Part shown: positions 51,282 to 59,462 of the stretch, in pieces
Position numbering within the stretch: the stretch's first letter is position 1
Layout of the letters: each line of letters opens with the position of its first letter
Assembly (NCBI RefSeq): GCF_001989615.1
Contig: NZ_CP019069.1
Location: 1 to 64,000, forward strand
From: Halorientalis sp. IM1011
GTDB lineage: Archaea; Halobacteriota; Halobacteria; Halobacteriales; Haloarculaceae
Reading direction: 5' to 3'
Length of the DNA stretch: 64,000 nucleotides
Program-made: the position numbers and the translations under genes
Notes under the pieces: generated by a model
Seen by the model: only the letters and a program-made list of their open reading frames with translations
The model's database searches: none
Told to the model about the DNA's origin: nothing

Positions 51282-52679
51282 TCACTGACACCGGGACAGC
51301 GACACGCCGGTCCGGAACGACCGTCGCTTCGCGGTCGCGTTCTCGAGGACGAGCGGATCACCCGTCACGTCGACGGTGCTGTCGGTCACGACGTGGCCCC
51401 GCGAGTTCGTCAGGTGGATGCCGTTGCGCTGGCGACCGCCCTGGTGGACGCAGAGCCGTTCGAATCGACAGCCGTTCCGCCCGGCGATGGTGATCGCCGA
51501 CTCGCCGCTGGCCGCGCCGACGACGCGGACGTTCTCGACGTCGAGGGAGCCCGTGCCGATCTCCTGCCGGGCCTTCTCGCCCGGTTGCTTCGCGTTGATC
51601 GCCGGCACGTCGTCCACGTCGGTCTGGAATCGGGAGTCACGGACCGTCGCGGACTGTAACCACTCGGCCATGGTGATCGCGCCGTCGCTCCCGGTGACCG
51701 ACCGGATCTCCACGCTGACGTCGTCGACGAGGACGTTCCCGCCCTCGCGCAGTCGGATCCCGCGCATGTTCTCCAGTCCCTCCCGGGTCGAGTCGCAGGT
51801 GACCCGGACGTTCTTCACGACGCTGTCGCCGCTGACGCGAACGCTCGCGATGCCGTTGTCGGCGTAGTGGCCGCCGATCACCCTGACGGGGCCTTTCGCC
51901 GGCGATGCATAGAGGCCGTTGTCCGGCCAGCCGCCGACCTCACAGTCGACGAAGGACAGCTCGCCGACGCTCGACTCGCCGACGTAGATCCCGGTGTTCG
52001 TGAACTCCGTCGAGCCACCGTGTGGAAGCCGGAGCCCTTCGACACGGCCCGTGCCGTTCTCGCTCGTCACGTCGAAGCGCATGCTGTCCTGATCCACGTC
52101 CTGCCGGCCGTGGACGGTCACGTCGCGGACGAGCAACCCGTCGTCCACGGCGCAGTACAGCGGTCGCGCGCCGGTCCGGTCGGCCGTCACGTCGAAGTCG
52201 ATTCCCTCGAATCGGAGATCGGTCGCCGTTCCGTCGCCGCCGAACACCAGGAGTGCCTCGGCGAACCCCTCGGGCGGGCGAAAGAGCGCGCGGTCGCCGA
52301 CGAGTCCGAGGTTCGAAACCGATCCGCGCTCGACCGGTTCGGCGAACTGGTACTCACCGCGCGGGAAGTAAAGCAGCGTGTCGTCGTCGATCTCGCTCCG
52401 GATCACGGAGTCGACCGGCTTCGAGCCGGAGTTGTCCGCGCCGGCCTCGACGACGTCGACCACCCGGTCGTAGTCGGCGGCGAGACGGTCCGGTGCGTCC
52501 CCGGTACCCGGCCCCCGCTCCGGGTCCCGCGTCACGTCGGTCGGGGGCGTCTCGCCGGGGGTCGACTCCTCGGAGCCGAAGAACGAACAGCCCGCGAGCG
52601 CACCCGCTGTCCCGGCCGCGAGCGTCTGCAACACCCGACGGCGGGTGATGGACTCAGGACTCGGTGGTTGCCGCGTCAC
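51282..52679 (-). CDS. Tat-exported lipoprotein with beta-helix domain
   Basis: 465 residues. The N-terminus has a twin-arginine signal followed by a lipobox: SITRRRVLQTLAAGTAGALA and then GCSFFGSEEST, so the mature protein would be lipid-anchored at the Cys. After an acidic linker the body is a right-handed beta-helix: LLYFPRGEYQFAEPVERGSV, VGELSFVDCEVGGWPDNGLY, DDVSVEIRSVTGSDGAITMA. It is related in fold and in the FPRGEYQF-type entry to the beta-helix at 45.6 kb. The GTG start lies 27 bp from ATAACCA. Confidence 0.85.
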   Translation of the reverse strand: MTRQPPSPESITRRRVLQTLAAGTAGALAGCSFFGSEESTPGETPPTDVTRDPERGPGTGDAPDRLAADYDRVVDVVEAGADNSGSKPVDSVIRSEIDDDTLLYFPRGEYQFAEPVERGSVSNLGLVGDRALFRPPEGFAEALLVFGGDGTATDLRFEGIDFDVTADRTGARPLYCAVDDGLLVRDVTVHGRQDVDQDSMRFDVTSENGTGRVEGLRLPHGGSTEFTNTGIYVGESSVGELSFVDCEVGGWPDNGLYASPAKGPVRVIGGHYADNGIASVRVSGDSVVKNVRVTCDSTREGLENMRGIRLREGGNVLVDDVSVEIRSVTGSDGAITMAEWLQSATVRDSRFQTDVDDVPAINAKQPGEKARQEIGTGSLDVENVRVVGAASGESAITIAGRNGCRFERLCVHQGGRQRNGIHLTNSRGHVVTDSTVDVTGDPLVLENATAKRRSFRTGVSLSRCQ

Positions 52680-52705
52680 GTCCGAAGAACGCGGTGGCTT
52701 CGGTT

Positions 52706-52712
52706 TGGTTAT
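52706..52712 (-). promoter_or_regulatory. ATAACCA-type promoter of the beta-helix lipoprotein gene
   Basis: TCATAACCAAACC on the minus strand ends 27 bp before the GTG at 52679, which supports that start. Confidence 0.55.
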
Positions 52713-52798
52713 GATCCACTAACGACGGCTAGGCTCCGCCTTCGGCACGCCTCGGCCGTCGACGCCCGGCGAATCGCGACGGCGGCGCCGGCCCCCGA

Positions 52799-53857
52799 TC
52801 AGTCGGCGGAGGCTTCCGGCTGCTGGCCGTCGGTCGTCACGCTGTCGCCCTCGATCCGGTCCTCGGTGTCGACGGCCTCGGGTTCGGCCACGACCGTCCG
52901 GTCGGCGAACCGACCGTGTTCGAGGACCGCGCCCAGCAGGAAGGCGAGACAGCCGACGACCGAGAGCGCGAGGGCGTTGCCGACGCTCCGTGCGGTCCCG
53001 TCCGAGCTGACGGCTTCGGCGAGTGCGAGAACGACGCCGGCGGCCCCCGTGACTAGCCCACTCGCGTAGGCGAGCCAGGTCGGGTGGAGCGGGCCGCGGA
53101 GGTACTGCTCGCGGAGGCGACCGAGGAAGTTCGACAGCAACATCGTGGAGACGCGCGGGACGTACGTCGACAGGGAGATGTGACTCTCCTCGTCGTCGTA
53201 GGCGGCTTTCCGGGGGACGTCGGCGACCCGGAGGCCTTCACGGTTGCACTTGACCAGCAGGTCGTTGCAGTAGCCGTAGAACTCGTACATCTCCTCGATC
53301 TCGACGGCTTCGAGCGCGTCGAGCGAGATGGCGGTGTAGCCGTTCTGCGGGTCGCTCGCCCCCCAGTAGCCGCTGGCGATCTTCGTCAGCAGGGTCAAGA
53401 CCCGGTTGCCCAGCAGTCGAAAGCGCGGCATCTCCCGCGCCGTGTCGGGGTCGTGGAGGCGGTTCCCCTTCGCGTAGTCGGCCCGGCCCTCGACGATGGG
53501 ATCGATCACGGCGGCCAGTCCCTCGGGGCGCATCTGTCCGTCGCCGCCCATGACCGCGGTCACGTCGATCTCGTCCTCGCGGGCGTGGATGTAGCCGGTC
53601 TTGATCGCGCCGCCGACGCCCCGGTTCTCGTCGTGACGGATCGTGACGACGCGCTCGTCGAACCCGGCGGTGCCGTCGGTCGACTCGTCGACCGCGGTCG
53701 CGGCGGCGGTGATCTCCGTCCACGTGCCGTCGGTGCTCCCGTCGTCGACGACGTATACGCGGTCGACGTACTCCGGGACCGTCCGGATCACGTCACCGAC
53801 CAGGCCCGCCTCGTTGTACGCGGGGACGACGACCGCGATGGTGTGGTTCCTGTACAT
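52799..53857 (-). CDS. Family 2 glycosyltransferase (dolichol-phosphate sugar synthase type)
   Basis: 352 residues. The GT2 nucleotide-binding domain has IAVVVPAYNEAGLVGDVIRT, VYVVDDGSTDGTWTEI and the DxD-like VTAVMGGDGQMRPEGL. The acceptor part has SGYWGASDPQNGYTAISLDA, and two membrane helices at about 255-280 and 295-320 tether it. This is the DPM1/AglJ-like layout that charges dolichol phosphate with a sugar. An acidic 30-residue tail ends it. The ATG at 53857 begins the domain; an in-frame extension far upstream is Arg-rich and not real. Its ATAACAA element at 53931 gives a leader of about 47 nt. Confidence 0.9.
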   Translation of the reverse strand: MYRNHTIAVVVPAYNEAGLVGDVIRTVPEYVDRVYVVDDGSTDGTWTEITAAATAVDESTDGTAGFDERVVTIRHDENRGVGGAIKTGYIHAREDEIDVTAVMGGDGQMRPEGLAAVIDPIVEGRADYAKGNRLHDPDTAREMPRFRLLGNRVLTLLTKIASGYWGASDPQNGYTAISLDALEAVEIEEMYEFYGYCNDLLVKCNREGLRVADVPRKAAYDDEESHISLSTYVPRVSTMLLSNFLGRLREQYLRGPLHPTWLAYASGLVTGAAGVVLALAEAVSSDGTARSVGNALALSVVGCLAFLLGAVLEHGRFADRTVVAEPEAVDTEDRIEGDSVTTDGQQPEASAD

Positions 53858-53930
53858 CTTAGGTCCGGTCGAACGCCGCGGCTGCCGTCCTGTACACGTG
53901 CATCCTGCGCCTCGAAGGCCGTTGCGAGCA

Positions 53931-53937
53931 TTGTTAT
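53931..53937 (-). promoter_or_regulatory. ATAACAA-type promoter of the GT2 gene
   Basis: CCATAACAATGC on the minus strand, 74 bp before the ATG at 53857. The rest of 53858-54276 holds no gene I can support. Confidence 0.45.
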
Positions 53938-54276
53938 GGGGAACTTGTTTCAGACGATCCCTTCCGCGGCGTTCGGCGCTCACTACGGCCACCCGATCGT
54001 ATAAAGAGTGGCTCGGTCGCAGGTGCCGGGCCACGGATCGACGACGAACCCACCGCTTCGCACCCGCTACGGTCGGAATGGCGGTCGCACGTCCACTCTC
54101 CCGCAGCCGCGGCCGAAGTACGCACCTCGTTACTAAGCCCGGTCGTTCCCCACCTCCGACGATGAAGGTCCGCGCTTTTGCCCCCCGTCGTGACGTGGTA
54201 CGCCGTCGATCGGATCGCTGGTACACCGCCGGATACCGGCGGTGTCGGACCACCGCCACGTCGGTCGGGCGATAAC

Positions 54277-54855
54277 ATGTGGCCGTGGGAACACGCGGCC
54301 GTCGGGTACGTCGGCTACTCGCTGGCGTTGCGGGCGGTGGGACGTCGCCCACCCTCGGACGCGGGCGCGGTCGCGCTGCTCGTCGGGACGCAGGTGCCGG
54401 ACCTGATCGACAAGCCGCTGGCGTGGTGGCTGGGCGTCCTGCCCGCCGGCCGGTCGCTCGGCCACTCGCTTCCCTTCGCCGTCCCGGTGGTCGTGAGCGT
54501 GCTGATCGCGACGCGGGCCCTCGACCGCGATGCACTGGGCGCAGCGTTCGCCGTCGGCTACCTCTCACACCTCCCCGGTGACGTGATCTACCCGGTGTTG
54601 CTCGGCGACGGGCCGGCGCTGTCCTTCCTCCTGTACCCGTTCGTCGAGATCCCCCCGGACGCGACGCCAGGCGCGCTCGCGAAGGTGAGTGACCTCCTCG
54701 CAGGGTTCGGATCCTTCCTGGCGACGCCGCACGGGACGCTGTATCTGATCGGCGAAGTAGGACTGCTGGTGCTCGCGGTGGCCGTCTGGATCTGGGACGG
54801 CTGGCCGGGGCTGGGACTCTTCCGCAAGCAGGTCCGACGGGCGATGGCGGGGTGA
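54277..54855 (+). CDS. Membrane-bound metal-dependent hydrolase (YdjM-like)
   Basis: 192 residues with four or five hydrophobic segments. The His/Asp pattern of the LexA-binding/YdjM family is present: MWPWEHAAVGYVGYSLALRA at the start, LLVGTQVPDLIDKPLAWWLG, AGRSLGHSLPFAVPVVVSVL and AVGYLSHLPGDVIYPVLLGD, giving the conserved H, D, H and H residues. The substrate is unknown. The ATG at 54277 starts the family motif; the frame upstream is Arg/Pro-rich. Confidence 0.85.
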   Translation: MWPWEHAAVGYVGYSLALRAVGRRPPSDAGAVALLVGTQVPDLIDKPLAWWLGVLPAGRSLGHSLPFAVPVVVSVLIATRALDRDALGAAFAVGYLSHLPGDVIYPVLLGDGPALSFLLYPFVEIPPDATPGALAKVSDLLAGFGSFLATPHGTLYLIGEVGLLVLAVAVWIWDGWPGLGLFRKQVRRAMAG

Positions 54856-54895
54856 TCGGATCGTCGAAGCGCCGTCCGAGCTCGGTTTGCGGGCT

Positions 54896-54902
54896 ATAAC
54901 AA
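54896..54902 (+). promoter_or_regulatory. ATAACAA-type promoter of the CARDB-type surface protein
   Basis: GCTATAACAATACG ends 38 bp before the ATG at 54940. Confidence 0.5.
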
Positions 54903-54939
54903 TACGCGGATCCGTCGAACACGGCGTCGACCGACTTCC

Positions 54940-56328
54940 ATGACACGACGGAAACCTAGCTTCGCTCTCGTCGCACTCCCACTGGTGGTCGCGCTCGTCC
55001 TGTCGGTCCCGGTGGCAGCAGCCCCGACCGACGGGGAACGCGCCCGGTGGGGCTGTCCCGGGTGTTCGTGGCAGACGGACGCGCCGAACGGTTCGGACGG
55101 GAACCCGCTCGGGTTCATGACCGCCGACGCGAGTCGGGAGTCGCCGACGACGTTCCGCGTCACCGTCCGTGACGCCGGACTGGCACAGAGCGCGGACGCG
55201 GAGCCGCCCACCGGTGTCGGACAGGTCGACAACGGCGGACTCCGCGGACTCTCGATCCAGTCGAACGGGGGTCCCTCGGCCTTCGAGCTCCGGGTCGAAG
55301 CCGTCGGCTCGCTCGACAACTTCTCGACTGCGGCCAGAGGGGAGATGGCGCCGCCGGCCGGACTCGACAGGCCGCTCCTCTACGTGAACGCGACCGCGAA
55401 CGCGCCGGGCGAGTCGTTCACGGTCACCTACGAGTTCGACGCCGAGCGCGACGATCTCCGCGACGACGACGCGAGCGTCGACGACCTGCGCGTGCTCGCC
55501 TTTCGCGACGGGCGGTGGCGAACCCTCGGGAACGCCACGCGATCCCCGGACGGGAGCGACGCGGTGGTTCGGGTGACAACCTCCGGGACGGTCCCGCTGG
55601 CGTTCGGATATCCGCACCGTGAACTGGTGGTGACGAACCTCAGCCAGCAGGGGAGACTGTTCGCGAACCGGACGGGCTCGATCCGTGCGACAGTTGAGAA
55701 CCGCGGCCACAGCGCCGGTCGGGAACAGTTCGAGATCGAGACGCGCAACGACACGATCCTCCGGAACCACACGATATTCGCCGCGGCGGGCCAGCGCCGA
55801 ACCGTCGACGTCCCCGTCCGGTTCCCGAGTCCCGGCGAGTGGCCAGTCGAGATCGACGAGGGGGAAACGACAGTTCGGGTAGAACGGCCACGGCCGGCCT
55901 TCGTGGTCTCGAACCTGTCGCTGTCGAGTGATCGGATCGCGCCGGGCGAGTCGGTGACGGTCCGGGCCACCGTCAGAAACGATGGGCAGGCGGACGGGGC
56001 AGACGTGGTCCGGTTCCGGACGTTCGACACCGTCGTCGACGCGGAGCGGCTGACGCTCCAGCGGAACGCGACGAGGCAGGTGACGTTCAGCCAGCGCTTC
56101 GACGTGGCGGGCACCTACAGGGTCGGCGTCGGCAACCGGAGCCGGACGGTCGTGGTCGGGAGCGGCGGACAGCCGCCGGTCGAGACCACAGGCGAGCGCG
56201 AAACTCCGGGTGATCGACCCGACGGCGACGTGCCAGTGACGGTCCGGTGGGCACTCGTCGTGATCGGTGCGGGAGCGGTGCTGGTGTTCGGCCTAGCGGC
56301 GCTGGGCCGTGTCGTTCGCCGCTCCTAG
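54940..56328 (+). CDS. Secreted, membrane-anchored protein with CARDB-like domains
   Basis: 462 residues. A Sec signal (RRKPSFALVALPLVVALVLS) is followed by a PGF-pre-PGF-like domain (FMTADASRESPTTFRVTVRD and ESFTVTYEFDAERDDLRDDD). Two Ig-like CARDB repeats follow at about 225-320 and 320-405 (ELVVTNLSQQGRLFANRTGS and FVVSNLSLSSDRIAPGESVT). A single C-terminal helix (WALVVIGAGAVLVFGLAALG) anchors it. It is probably a cell-surface protein; several N-x-S/T sequons suit N-glycosylation. Its 3' end overlaps the convergent DUF1616 gene by 36 bp. Confidence 0.82.
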   Translation: MTRRKPSFALVALPLVVALVLSVPVAAAPTDGERARWGCPGCSWQTDAPNGSDGNPLGFMTADASRESPTTFRVTVRDAGLAQSADAEPPTGVGQVDNGGLRGLSIQSNGGPSAFELRVEAVGSLDNFSTAARGEMAPPAGLDRPLLYVNATANAPGESFTVTYEFDAERDDLRDDDASVDDLRVLAFRDGRWRTLGNATRSPDGSDAVVRVTTSGTVPLAFGYPHRELVVTNLSQQGRLFANRTGSIRATVENRGHSAGREQFEIETRNDTILRNHTIFAAAGQRRTVDVPVRFPSPGEWPVEIDEGETTVRVERPRPAFVVSNLSLSSDRIAPGESVTVRATVRNDGQADGADVVRFRTFDTVVDAERLTLQRNATRQVTFSQRFDVAGTYRVGVGNRSRTVVVGSGGQPPVETTGERETPGDRPDGDVPVTVRWALVVIGAGAVLVFGLAALGRVVRRS

Positions 56329-57312
56329 GCCGGTCGAGACGTTGAGCCAGAGCTGGAGGTGCCGGTCGGCGGTCGCGGCGGACGGATCCTCGGGCGCGTC
56401 ACCGCGATAGAGGTAGTAGACCAGCCGCTGGTTGGCCCCTGCCCGCTGTGGGCGGATGCGGTGGGGCTGGTACCACGTCTGTCCGGATTCGACGGTCCGG
56501 GAGAATCGGGTGCGCTCGGACTGTGAGAGGACGCGGATCCGGTCGTCGTCGGTGACCTGAACCTGCTGGAGTTCCGCGACGACGGTGTATCTCGCGGCGT
56601 CGCGGCGCTGGTTCTCGACGCTGACGGTGAGATTGGCCGACTGGCCACGGGTGACGTTGGTGGGATAGTCGCCGCTGACGTATCCCGAACTCCCGTTGTC
56701 AGTGAGGAGGGCGAACTCGGTGTACTCGGCGTCGGGCTGGGGTGTGGCGACGGCGTAGGCCCCCGCAGCGAGGCCGAGCAGGACGCTGAGCGCGAGCACG
56801 ACGTTCACGGCGGTGGTGAGCGCGGAGCCACCCGTCAGGAACGCGCGGGACTGGGCCAGCCAGCGGCCGACCGGGACGCTGTACCGGTGGTCGGCCGGGA
56901 GCCGGAGCCGTCGAATCCACCCGACGACGGTCCCCAGGACGACGAACACCGCGACGCTGGCGACGATCCGCGACGTGGAGAGCGGGCCGGCGACCGCGAC
57001 GGCCAGGGCCAACAGCGGGAGCACCGTCACGCTCGCGCCGAACGCCAGCAGGAGCCGTTCGGCGAACGTGGTGGGCGCGAACCGCGACCCACCGGCGTGC
57101 GCCGAGGCGGGAACGACGGCCGCGAGGAGGACGTATCCGGGGGCGAAAAACAGGAACGCGGCGCCGAGCAGGACACGGACGAGCGGCACGTCGGGCGTGA
57201 CGCGCAGGTTCGTCGCGACGAACAGGACGACCGACGCGACCAGGAGGAGGTCGAACGGCACCGCACGAACCGCACGCCCGATCCGGCCCCAGGACGGTGA
57301 TTCGGTACTCAT
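56293..57312 (-). CDS. DUF1616 membrane protein
   Basis: About 339 residues. Helices 1-4 with FDLLLVASVVLFVATNLRVT, LLGAAFLFFAPGYVLLAAVV and ERLLLAFGASVTVLPLLALA match DUF1616; a fifth helix lies near 175-195. The extracellular half is an Ig-like domain (FALLTDNGSSGYVSGDYPTN, NLTVSVENQRRDAARYTVVA). DUF1616 proteins accompany archaeal glycan clusters, with an unknown role. I prefer ATG 57312; a GTG at 57336 adds eight residues. Confidence 0.85.
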   Translation of the reverse strand: MSTESPSWGRIGRAVRAVPFDLLLVASVVLFVATNLRVTPDVPLVRVLLGAAFLFFAPGYVLLAAVVPASAHAGGSRFAPTTFAERLLLAFGASVTVLPLLALAVAVAGPLSTSRIVASVAVFVVLGTVVGWIRRLRLPADHRYSVPVGRWLAQSRAFLTGGSALTTAVNVVLALSVLLGLAAGAYAVATPQPDAEYTEFALLTDNGSSGYVSGDYPTNVTRGQSANLTVSVENQRRDAARYTVVAELQQVQVTDDDRIRVLSQSERTRFSRTVESGQTWYQPHRIRPQRAGANQRLVYYLYRGDAPEDPSAATADRHLQLWLNVSTGLGAANDTAQRR

Positions 57313-57395
57313 GGCCCGTTCGCCCCGGTTAGCCACCGCTCGGTGTCGTATCTACGCCGAGACATCAGTGGCAGGGCCTACAGCCGAATCGGGCT

Positions 57396-57402
57396 TTGTT
57401 AT
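57396..57402 (-). promoter_or_regulatory. ATAACAA-type promoter of the DUF1616 gene
   Basis: CCATAACAAAGCCC on the minus strand, 84 bp before ATG 57312 (60 bp before the alternative GTG). Confidence 0.5.
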
Positions 57403-57437
57403 GGCTTGGTTACGTCCGATGCAGATCTGCGGAGCGG

Positions 57438-57968
57438 TCAGGCGGAGGTCCCGACGCGCTCGGCCGGCGGCGCGGATTCGAGCGCGGAGAGCAGCGCCTC
57501 GACGGAGATCGTGTCGTCCTCCATCCGGCACGGGAGGACGAGTTGCAGGTCCCTGTCGACGTAGACGCCGAGACAGAGCCGGGGCAGGACGATCTTCCGG
57601 AACTCCTCGTCGGTCGTGCTCGAGGTGACGGTTCGCTCCTCGAACGGCGACTCGACGGGCACGTCCGCGTCGGCAGCCCAGGTCCGGAACTCCTCGATGC
57701 GGTCGAGTATCCGCTCGCCGGCGTGGGTTTCACCGCAGTGACCTTCCGGACAGACGGCTTTCCCCCAGATATCGACCGAGACGGTCTCGACGACCCCCTT
57801 TCGCTCCAGTCGCGATAGCTCCTTCAGGAGCCCCTCCTGTTGCTCGCGCACGCCGATCGGCGGCGCGAACGACCGCAGAAACACCTCGATCCGCGGCGGG
57901 CGTCCGCTGCGGAGTGACCGTGTCTTCGCCGTCCACCACTCACTGGTTTGGTCTGAACTGCGTCTCAT
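57438..57968 (-). CDS. Haloarchaeal HTH-domain protein
   Basis: 176 residues. A helix-turn-helix-like N-terminal half (RIEVFLRSFAPPIGVREQQE and LLKELSRLERKGVVETVSVD) is followed by a CPEGHC zinc-like pair and a second domain (DEEFRKIVLPRLCLGVYVDR, LQLVLPCRMEDDTISVEALL). I recognise it as a common haloarchaeal family annotated only as HTH-domain protein. A regulatory role is likely, target unknown. It lies just downstream of no operon; the gap to the DUF1616 start is small and holds that gene's promoter on the other side. Confidence 0.72.
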   Translation of the reverse strand: MRRSSDQTSEWWTAKTRSLRSGRPPRIEVFLRSFAPPIGVREQQEGLLKELSRLERKGVVETVSVDIWGKAVCPEGHCGETHAGERILDRIEEFRTWAADADVPVESPFEERTVTSSTTDEEFRKIVLPRLCLGVYVDRDLQLVLPCRMEDDTISVEALLSALESAPPAERVGTSA

Positions 57969-58507
57969 TGTTACCCGTCCCTGGTTCCTGCCCAGGGTCA
58001 CCGGATACCCCGCCCCGACTGTGCTTAAGTATCTCGACCGTTCGGTCCGATTGCCGTCGGTTAATTTCGGTCCAAACCGACGATAACGCGTGTATAGAGC
58101 AGGCGTCCACGGCGAATACCGTCGATACTCACGTGTAAGGAATCGGAAGCCGACGGAAGAGCGCCAATATGGACCGATCGAGCCGTAAGTAGTTCTTACG
58201 GCCCGGATCGAGCGCGTGAGACGAAGGCAGCGGGGAACCAGTGGATACCTGATCGGGTCCGGCGGGGCTCCCCCCAAGTCGGAACGGTGGCGAACCGCTC
58301 CGAGGCCGTGTGGCACGTCACGCAACTGTGCGTGTGACCCTCTGCGAGGGCCCATCCGGACGAACGGCCGAGTCCACTATTGTTATTCACTCGGTACGAC
58401 GCTCGACGATCCGGTCGCCGTTCCGGACAGCCGCTGGATAACCTGACTATACTAATCACCACGAACGATGATGAGAGACTGTGCCACCGACGTGGTGGCC
58501 ATCCACC
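57969..58507. other. Intergenic region with a palindrome
   Basis: About 540 bp without a convincing gene. CCGTAAGTAGTTCTTACGG at 58184-58202 is a near-perfect inverted repeat (7-bp arms CCGTAAG/CTTACGG) flanked by further complementary bases (CGATCGAG and CCCGGATCG). It could be an operator or terminator. GTGCCACC...GGTGG at about 58482-58500 is a second, weaker inverted repeat. Confidence 0.5.
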
Positions 58508-58639
58508 ATGACACAGTACGCTGACGTGGAGAACACTGGTGCACCGCTGGTTCCATTGCTCACCGATCGCACTGGTCGCGGTGACGGGACCGGTGAACTG
58601 ACCGCCGGCGAGGTCGTCTGGCGGCTGGACACGGAGTGA
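58508..58639 (+). CDS. Possible 43-residue small protein
   Basis: ATG 58508 opens MTQYADVENTGAPLVPLLTD and closes with ELTAGEVVWRLDTE, an acidic sequence with haloarchaeal composition. No homologue comes to mind. It may be a remnant of a longer gene. Confidence 0.35.
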   Translation: MTQYADVENTGAPLVPLLTDRTGRGDGTGELTAGEVVWRLDTE

Positions 58640-58770
58640 CGACCGGCGCTCGACACCGCCCGGATCCAGCGCGTTCCCCCGGTTCGGCGGCTCGCTCGCC
58701 GGTCGAAAACGCCACATAACGATACTCCCGGCAGCCGATGGATACAGTGCCGCGTCGGCGGTGACACAGT

Positions 58771-58860
58771 GGAAGGGTAGCTCAGTGGCAGAGCACCGTC
58801 GTGACCCTCGGTCCGACGGCGGCTGCAAGGCCCCGCGTGGTTCGATTCCCGCCCCTTCCG
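58771..58860 (+). tRNA. tRNA-like sequence, isotype unclear, possibly degenerate
   Basis: GGAAGGG at 58771-58777 pairs with CCCTTCC at 58853-58859, followed by a discriminator G. The D arm is normal (GCTC, AGTGGCA loop, GAGC) and TTCGATT is a normal T loop. Two features are not canonical: the T stem reads GCGTGG against CCCGC, one extra T, and between the D and T arms there are about 40 bases in which CCGTCG..CGACGG forms a long hairpin with no standard seven-base anticodon loop. CTGCAAG further on would be a Cys-type (GCA) loop only if an intron were removed. It ends in a TCTTTT stretch. A pseudo-tRNA or intron-containing tRNA are both possible. Confidence 0.45.
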
Positions 58861-58918
58861 TGTCCTCTTTTGCACGTTACGCCGTCCGCCGTCGATTCCA
58901 CCGACTAGAACGCTCCTA

Positions 58919-59460
58919 CACACACCGGGTTTCCGGTGAAAGTTCCCGTCCGAGCGCTTCGATCCGTGAGTCGAGCGAGCGTGTGTGAAGCACAACCGAT
59001 CCTCACAGGACACGCGTAGTAGCCGCCCCCTACCCGGAACAGCCGGCGTCCGGACACACCGGGTTTCCGGTGAAATCGCGTTCACAGAACCCGATAACGC
59101 TATTCGTGAAAGATATAGTATGTGATTCTACCCGGACTCGAAGACCGGTATTAGACCCGAGAATTCACGTAACCGACCTTTTTCACCGGAAACTCGGTGT
59201 GTTAATGTAACATTTCCATTCGTTTCGTGCTGTATTATTGTCGGGCAGTGGTCAGGTACGTGGACCGACACCGTGTTTCCGGTGAACCGAATCGGGGGTA
59301 TTGACGGCGTGTCTATCAGAATAATAGTATACTTTCCGATGGATGCCGACCGGCCCAATTTTCGCCTTTCGTTCTACCTCGCTCTCGATTTCACCGGAAG
59401 TCCGGTGTCCAGATTTCGGGGAAAAAGTAAAGACGGGTCCACCGGAAACGCGGTGTGAGA
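58919..59460. other. Replication origin with six ORBs
   Basis: Six copies of an ORB with consensus TTTCACCGGAAACNCGGTGT: inverted at 58919-58941, 59055-59076 and 59269-59290; direct at 59181-59203, 59389-59410 and 59438-59459. AT-rich patches lie between them (59088-59130, 59200-59240 and 59310-59338), suited to DNA unwinding. It directly precedes the orc1/cdc6 gene at 59463, the standard archaeal arrangement. The last ORB ends four bases before the ATG, so initiator binding would also repress its own gene. Confidence 0.88.
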
Positions 59461-59462
59461 GG

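Noticed and set aside
53858-54946. A long N-terminal extension of the GT2 gene
   Set aside because: The extra 360 residues are Arg/Pro/Ser-rich and overlap the YdjM-like gene on the other strand. The GT2 domain begins at ATG 53857, just after an ATAACAA element.
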